From positions 1 through 64,000 of the forward strand of contig JAFLVH010000001.1 of assembly GCA_022508365.1 (NCBI GenBank): a stretch of DNA of 64,000 nucleotides, in the 5' to 3' direction. Shown piece after piece: positions 61,303 to 64,000 of the stretch. Position numbers and translations under genes: made by a program. The stretch's first letter is position 1. Every line of letters begins with the position of its first letter. The notes beneath the pieces were generated by a model. That model was not told the origin of the DNA, made no database searches, and saw nothing but the letters and a program-made list of their open reading frames with translations. The stretch is from Clostridiales bacterium. GTDB lineage: Bacteria; Bacillota; Clostridia; Christensenellales; Pumilibacteraceae.

Positions 61303-61339
61303 AAAAAAGGCAACGCAAAAACCTGCGACGCCTTTGTCA
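61303..61339 (-). promoter_or_regulatory. Promoter-proximal leader hairpin, copy B
   Basis: On the minus strand GACAAAGGCGTCGCA, a loop and TGCGTTGCCTTTTTT, the same sequence and position as copy A at 49833, in the leader of the giant LRR_5 gene. Confidence 0.68.
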
Positions 61340-61348
61340 CTTCCTAGC

Positions 61349-61378
61349 AGTATAACACACAGAATTCTTTTGTGTCAA
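61349..61378 (-). promoter_or_regulatory. Promoter of the giant LRR_5 gene
   Basis: TTGACA (61378-61373), an 18-base spacer and TATACT (61354-61349), minus strand, with the same 18-base spacing as the Bat promoter. Confidence 0.78.
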
Positions 61379-61474
61379 GCGTTTTATATGTTTTTAATAT
61401 ACATTTTTATGCTTGCGCCACTGCGCCTTTTTAAAGATGTTCACTCCGACCGACAATAATTCCGAATTAAAAAT

Positions 61475-61494
61475 GACCGACGTAACCGTCGATC
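61475..61494 (-). terminator. Probable terminator after the small membrane protein
   Basis: GATCGACG and CGTCGGTC pair around GTTA on the minus strand, followed by ATTTTTAA. Confidence 0.55.
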
Positions 61495-61516
61495 ATTCCA
61501 AATTCTTCATTCTTAA
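61493..61516. repeat. Degenerate heptamer repeat after a stop codon
   Basis: Read on the minus strand directly after the stop at 61517: TTAAGAA, TGAAGAA, TTTGGAA, TGA. It is a decayed version of the KAAYTCY heptamer arrays. A further TAATTCC-GAATTAA pair lies at about 61459-61472. Confidence 0.5.
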
Positions 61517-61780
61517 TTATTTAACAAACCACCCGTTGAGCCAGCAAATCACAAGACCGATTGCAAGCCCGAATCCGACAAGCACTGCGAGGATGCGCGG
61601 CGCGTAGGCGGCAAACCAAGCCCTGACCATCGCCCAAAACTCCTTGCGCGTGGGCTTGTCCTCGTCCGCTACTTTTTTGTCGGGCTTACCCGGCTGATAC
61701 CAGGGCAAGCCGTCTACGTTCATGTCGACAATCGTTCTGCCGTCATCGTCGTCGTATTTTTTCTTGTCTTTTTTTGCCAT
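61517..61780 (-). CDS. Small single-pass membrane protein
   Basis: The 87-residue protein has a strongly charged N-terminal half (MAKKDKKKYDDDDGR) and a single C-terminal transmembrane helix (about 60-84), so it is probably inserted with the N-terminus inside. No family was recognised. No good ribosome binding site precedes ATG 61780; the region in front of it is the structured segment at 61798-61922. It follows the opp ATPase genes in the same orientation, and could be a late gene of that operon or independently expressed. Its gene structure is plausible but unproven. Confidence 0.6.
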   Translation of the reverse strand: MAKKDKKKYDDDDGRTIVDMNVDGLPWYQPGKPDKKVADEDKPTRKEFWAMVRAWFAAYAPRILAVLVGFGLAIGLVICWLNGWFVK

Positions 61781-61797
61781 TATTATAAAAGTGGTTT

Positions 61798-61922
61798 TGA
61801 AAGCTCCGTCGCGCGTCAGACGGGCAACAGGTGACCAGTCTATGAATAGAGTGTAGACCCTCCCTACATGACCGAACCGACTTGGAACACGTAGCCCGTA
61901 TCACGCGATGAATGTGCTTTCA
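61798..61922. ncRNA. Candidate structured RNA between oppF and the small membrane protein gene
   Basis: Nested complementary arms occur in register: TGAAAGC (61798-61804) with GCTTTCA (61916-61922), CGCGT (61812-61816) with ACGCG (61903-61907), and ACGGGC (61820-61825) with GCCCGT (61894-61899). An inner hairpin GTCTA/TAGAC spans 61838-61858. Thus an approximately 125-nucleotide rod with internal loops is predicted. On the minus strand TTGTCA-17-GATACT would begin transcription inside its first arm; on the plus strand a TATAAA lies about 8 bases before it. Strand is therefore undecided. It does not match 5S, SRP, 6S, tmRNA or a riboswitch I know. Confidence 0.5.
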
Positions 61923-61927
61923 TAGTA

Positions 61928-63139
61928 TCAATCTTGCGGATAAAGGTGACAAGCGCACATATGCCCGTTTCCGTAATCCTTGAACTTTGGCTCGACGTGC
62001 TTGCAAATTTCCATGCACTTAGAGCATCTGGTGTGGAACTTGCAGCCCTTGGGCGGATTTGCCGGGCTGGGAATATCGCCGTGCAGGATTATTCGGTTGC
62101 CCTTGTAGTGCGGATCGGGCACGGGCACCGCGGATAATAGCGCCAGCGTGTACGGATGCATGGGGTTGTCGAAAATTTCCTTTTTGTCACCGAGCTCCAC
62201 AAAGCTGCCGAGGTACATGACGCCCACCCTATCCGATATGTGCTGAACAACGCTTAGGTCGTGCGAGATAAACAGGTACGTCAAGTTCATTTCGCGCTGA
62301 AGGTCCTTAAGCAAATTAATGACCTGCGCCTGAATGGACACGTCAAGCGCCGAAACGGGCTCGTCGCACACGACAAACTTGGGCTTGACCGCGAGCGCCC
62401 TCGCAATGCAAATGCGCTGACGCTGTCCGCCCGAAAACTCGTGGGGATATCTGTCAAAGTAAAAATCCTGCAATCCGCACTTGCGCATAATGTCAATTAC
62501 GTAATCGCGGTACTCCTCTTTGGGCACAATGTTGTGCACCTTGACCGCCTCGCCGATAATCTGACCGACCGGGCTTCTCGGCGGAAGGCTGCTGTACGGA
62601 TCCTGGAATATTATCTGCATTTTTGTGCGGAACTTGCGCAATTCGCTCGGCTTGAGCTGCGTTATGTCCGTTCCCTCAAAAATGACGTTGCCGCTTGTTA
62701 TGGGGTGCAGGCGAAGGATGGATCTTCCCATCGTGCTCTTGCCGCAGCCGCTCTCACCCACTATGCCGAGCGTCTCGCCGTACTTCATGTCAAAGCTGAC
62801 GCCGCTCACCGCGCGCACGTATGTCTTTTTATGGACAAGCTTGTACTTAAACTTTTTAGCGGGCTGCGCCGCGTTTTGCTCGCTCTCCGCTGTCGGAGCT
62901 TCCTCAATCGGCGCGTCTAACTCTGCGTTGTCCGCTTGCTCGGATTGTTCCGCTCCCTCGTTTTCGCCCTCGGGCTGAACGCCTACGGGCTCTTTGACGA
63001 GCTTCCATTCCTTTTTGGTCAGGAAAAACTTTTTAAGATCTTTGACCTCCAGTATTATATCGGAGGAGTTCGCCTCGGGCGCTTGCGCTTCGGGCTCGGT
63101 GATAACGTCGTTTTCGCTGTTAAGCTCTTGCTCTTCCAT
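61928..63139 (-). CDS. oppF: Oligopeptide ABC transporter ATP-binding protein (OppF-like)
   Basis: The 403-residue protein is an ABC ATPase: Walker A GESGCGKST, Q-loop FQDPYSSL, signature FSGGQRQR, Walker B FVVCDEP and H-loop FISHD. The C-terminal CxxxxC-type extension (GCKFHTRCSKCMEIC) is typical of Opp/Dpp ATPases. Residues about 48-105, between EVKDLKKFF and KTYVRAVSGV, are an acidic Glu/Ala-rich insertion not found in standard OppF. It powers peptide uptake with the upstream oppD-like subunit. Its ATG overlaps the oppD stop as TGATG. Confidence 0.9.
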   Translation of the reverse strand: MEEQELNSENDVITEPEAQAPEANSSDIILEVKDLKKFFLTKKEWKLVKEPVGVQPEGENEGAEQSEQADNAELDAPIEEAPTAESEQNAAQPAKKFKYKLVHKKTYVRAVSGVSFDMKYGETLGIVGESGCGKSTMGRSILRLHPITSGNVIFEGTDITQLKPSELRKFRTKMQIIFQDPYSSLPPRSPVGQIIGEAVKVHNIVPKEEYRDYVIDIMRKCGLQDFYFDRYPHEFSGGQRQRICIARALAVKPKFVVCDEPVSALDVSIQAQVINLLKDLQREMNLTYLFISHDLSVVQHISDRVGVMYLGSFVELGDKKEIFDNPMHPYTLALLSAVPVPDPHYKGNRIILHGDIPSPANPPKGCKFHTRCSKCMEICKHVEPKFKDYGNGHMCACHLYPQD

Positions 63140-64000
63140 CAGTCGTTACCCTCCTTTGCGCTCGATTTTTTTGCCTTTGCCGCCGTTTTGGTCGGCTTTT
63201 TTTCAACAATCTTCACCGTCGGCTCCTTTTTTGCCGTCGGCTTCTTTGCAGCCGATTTTTTAGCGGCACCGGAACCGGTGGACGCCGACTTCTTGGCAGC
63301 CGGCTTTTTGGCAGCAGTACCTTCCTTTGCCGTCGATTTTTTAGCGACGCCGGTAGATGCGGGCTTCTTTGCAGTAGTCTTTTTGGCAGTGCCGGACTTT
63401 GCGGTAGTCTTTTTTGCGGCGCCGGACTTAGCCGTGGACTTTTTGGTCGCGGTCTTTTTTGCCGGCTTTTCGGTCTCTTCGGCTACAGCCGCCGATTCGT
63501 CCTGCGGCGCTGTATCTATAAGTTCTGCGCTGTTGTCCGCTTCGATTGCGACCGTTGCCTCTTTTTCCTGTTCCGCCTTGCGCTGCGCTTCGAGCTTTTT
63601 GTACTTTTCTTCCGCCAAATAGCACGCAACGCTGTGCGTGGGCGTAACCTGAACAAGCGGCGGATACTCGCCGTCACAACACTCCCTGCACTCCTCGCAG
63701 CGGTCCTTAAAGTAGCAGTATGTCGGCATGTTGATGGGGTTGGGGACCTGGCCTTTTATGCTGTACAGCTTGTCGGTGTCCTTGTTGATGACAGGCTTGC
63801 TCTTTTGCAGACCGACGGTGTACGGGTGAAGGGGCGTGTCGAATATGTCCTCGACAGTGCCCTTTTCTATTACCCTGCCGGCGTACATGACCACTACGTA
63901 GTCCGCCATGCTCGCAATGACGCCGAGGTCATGCGTAATCAGCATGATGGAGCCGTTGATCTTGTCCTTGATTTCTTTTATTAAATCCAAAACCTGCGCC
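63139..64000 (-). CDS. oppD: Oligopeptide ABC transporter ATPase (OppD-like), C-terminal part, cut by window edge
   Basis: The window shows the last 287 or so residues; the frame stays open to base 64000 and the start lies outside. H-loop MLITHDLGVIASMADYVVVMYAGR and the Opp C-terminal region (HPYTVGLQKSKP..., C...CEECRECC) identify it. Then come about 130 residues rich in Lys, Ala, Thr and Ser (AKKTTAKSGTAKKTTAKKPA), like bacterial histone-H1-like tails. This tail is absent from normal OppD. It may bind RNA, DNA or anionic lipids, or be disordered filler; there is no direct evidence. Starts upstream, coupled to oppF. Confidence 0.88.
   Translation of the reverse strand, partial: AQVLDLIKEIKDKINGSIMLITHDLGVIASMADYVVVMYAGRVIEKGTVEDIFDTPLHPYTVGLQKSKPVINKDTDKLYSIKGQVPNPINMPTYCYFKDRCEECRECCDGEYPPLVQVTPTHSVACYLAEEKYKKLEAQRKAEQEKEATVAIEADNSAELIDTAPQDESAAVAEETEKPAKKTATKKSTAKSGAAKKTTAKSGTAKKTTAKKPASTGVAKKSTAKEGTAAKKPAAKKSASTGSGAAKKSAAKKPTAKKEPTVKIVEKKPTKTAAKAKKSSAKEGND

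Noticed and set aside
61798-61922. SRP, 6S or 5S RNA
   Set aside because: The characteristic sequences of these classes are not present; only the nested stems support an RNA.

Overview
The window looks like chromosome of an anaerobic, gut-type Clostridia (Bacillota); this is inference. The pointers are strong Gram-positive ribosome binding sites, diderm-free lipoproteins, a flavodiiron/flavin reductase/rubredoxin fusion, the glgC-glgD-glgA arrangement, a YdjI-like SPFH protein, a DUF5050-type protein and several BspA-like LRR_5 surface lipoproteins. Most genes lie on the minus strand. Exceptions are a small AT-rich islet (about 4.7-6.4 kb), one intracellular LRR protein, the flavodiiron protein and a pterin enzyme.

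Layout. 1-0.5 kb: copper control, csoR with its operators, and the first codons of a CopA-type ATPase running off the left edge. 0.5-4.4 kb: a secreted M60 (mucin-type) peptidase lipoprotein. 4.7-6.4 kb: four AT-rich plus-strand genes (three immunity-like unknowns and an XRE regulator) with four copies of a palindrome. 6.5-14.5 kb: a tightly packed five-gene minus-strand unit, read as SNF2-like helicase, MoxR-type AAA+ ATPase, DUF2201 metallopeptidase/VWA protein, WYL regulator and a secreted membrane-anchored protein. It sits behind an operator-like palindrome and is my best candidate for an undescribed system. 14.7-26.4 kb: LRR_5 proteins, an RlaP-like nucleotidyltransferase, the flavodiiron fusion, a MITE-like element and two unknown lipoproteins. 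26.5-31.4 kb: a PTPS-family protein with a zinc ribbon, then SPFH, an extended YidD and a zinc-ribbon/DUF5050 protein. 31.7-38.8 kb: housekeeping genes, tRNA-His, hisS, proS and glgC-glgD-glgA. 39-49.8 kb: a Bat-type operon (acidic membrane protein, MoxR, DUF58, two VWA membrane proteins) that appears to run on into an LRR_5 lipoprotein. 50-61.3 kb: a single 3739-residue LRR_5 lipoprotein. 61.5-64 kb: a small membrane protein, a candidate structured RNA, and oppF and oppD-like ABC ATPases with unusual low-complexity extensions; oppD is cut by the right edge.

Cross-cutting signals are two independent MoxR/VWA modules in one window, a shared promoter-proximal hairpin in the leaders of the Bat operon and the giant LRR gene, and a degenerate heptamer repeat (K-AA-Y-TC-Y) abutting four minus-strand stop codons. 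No rRNA, integrase, transposase gene or CRISPR array was found. ORF-track entries not listed were judged to be shadow frames.
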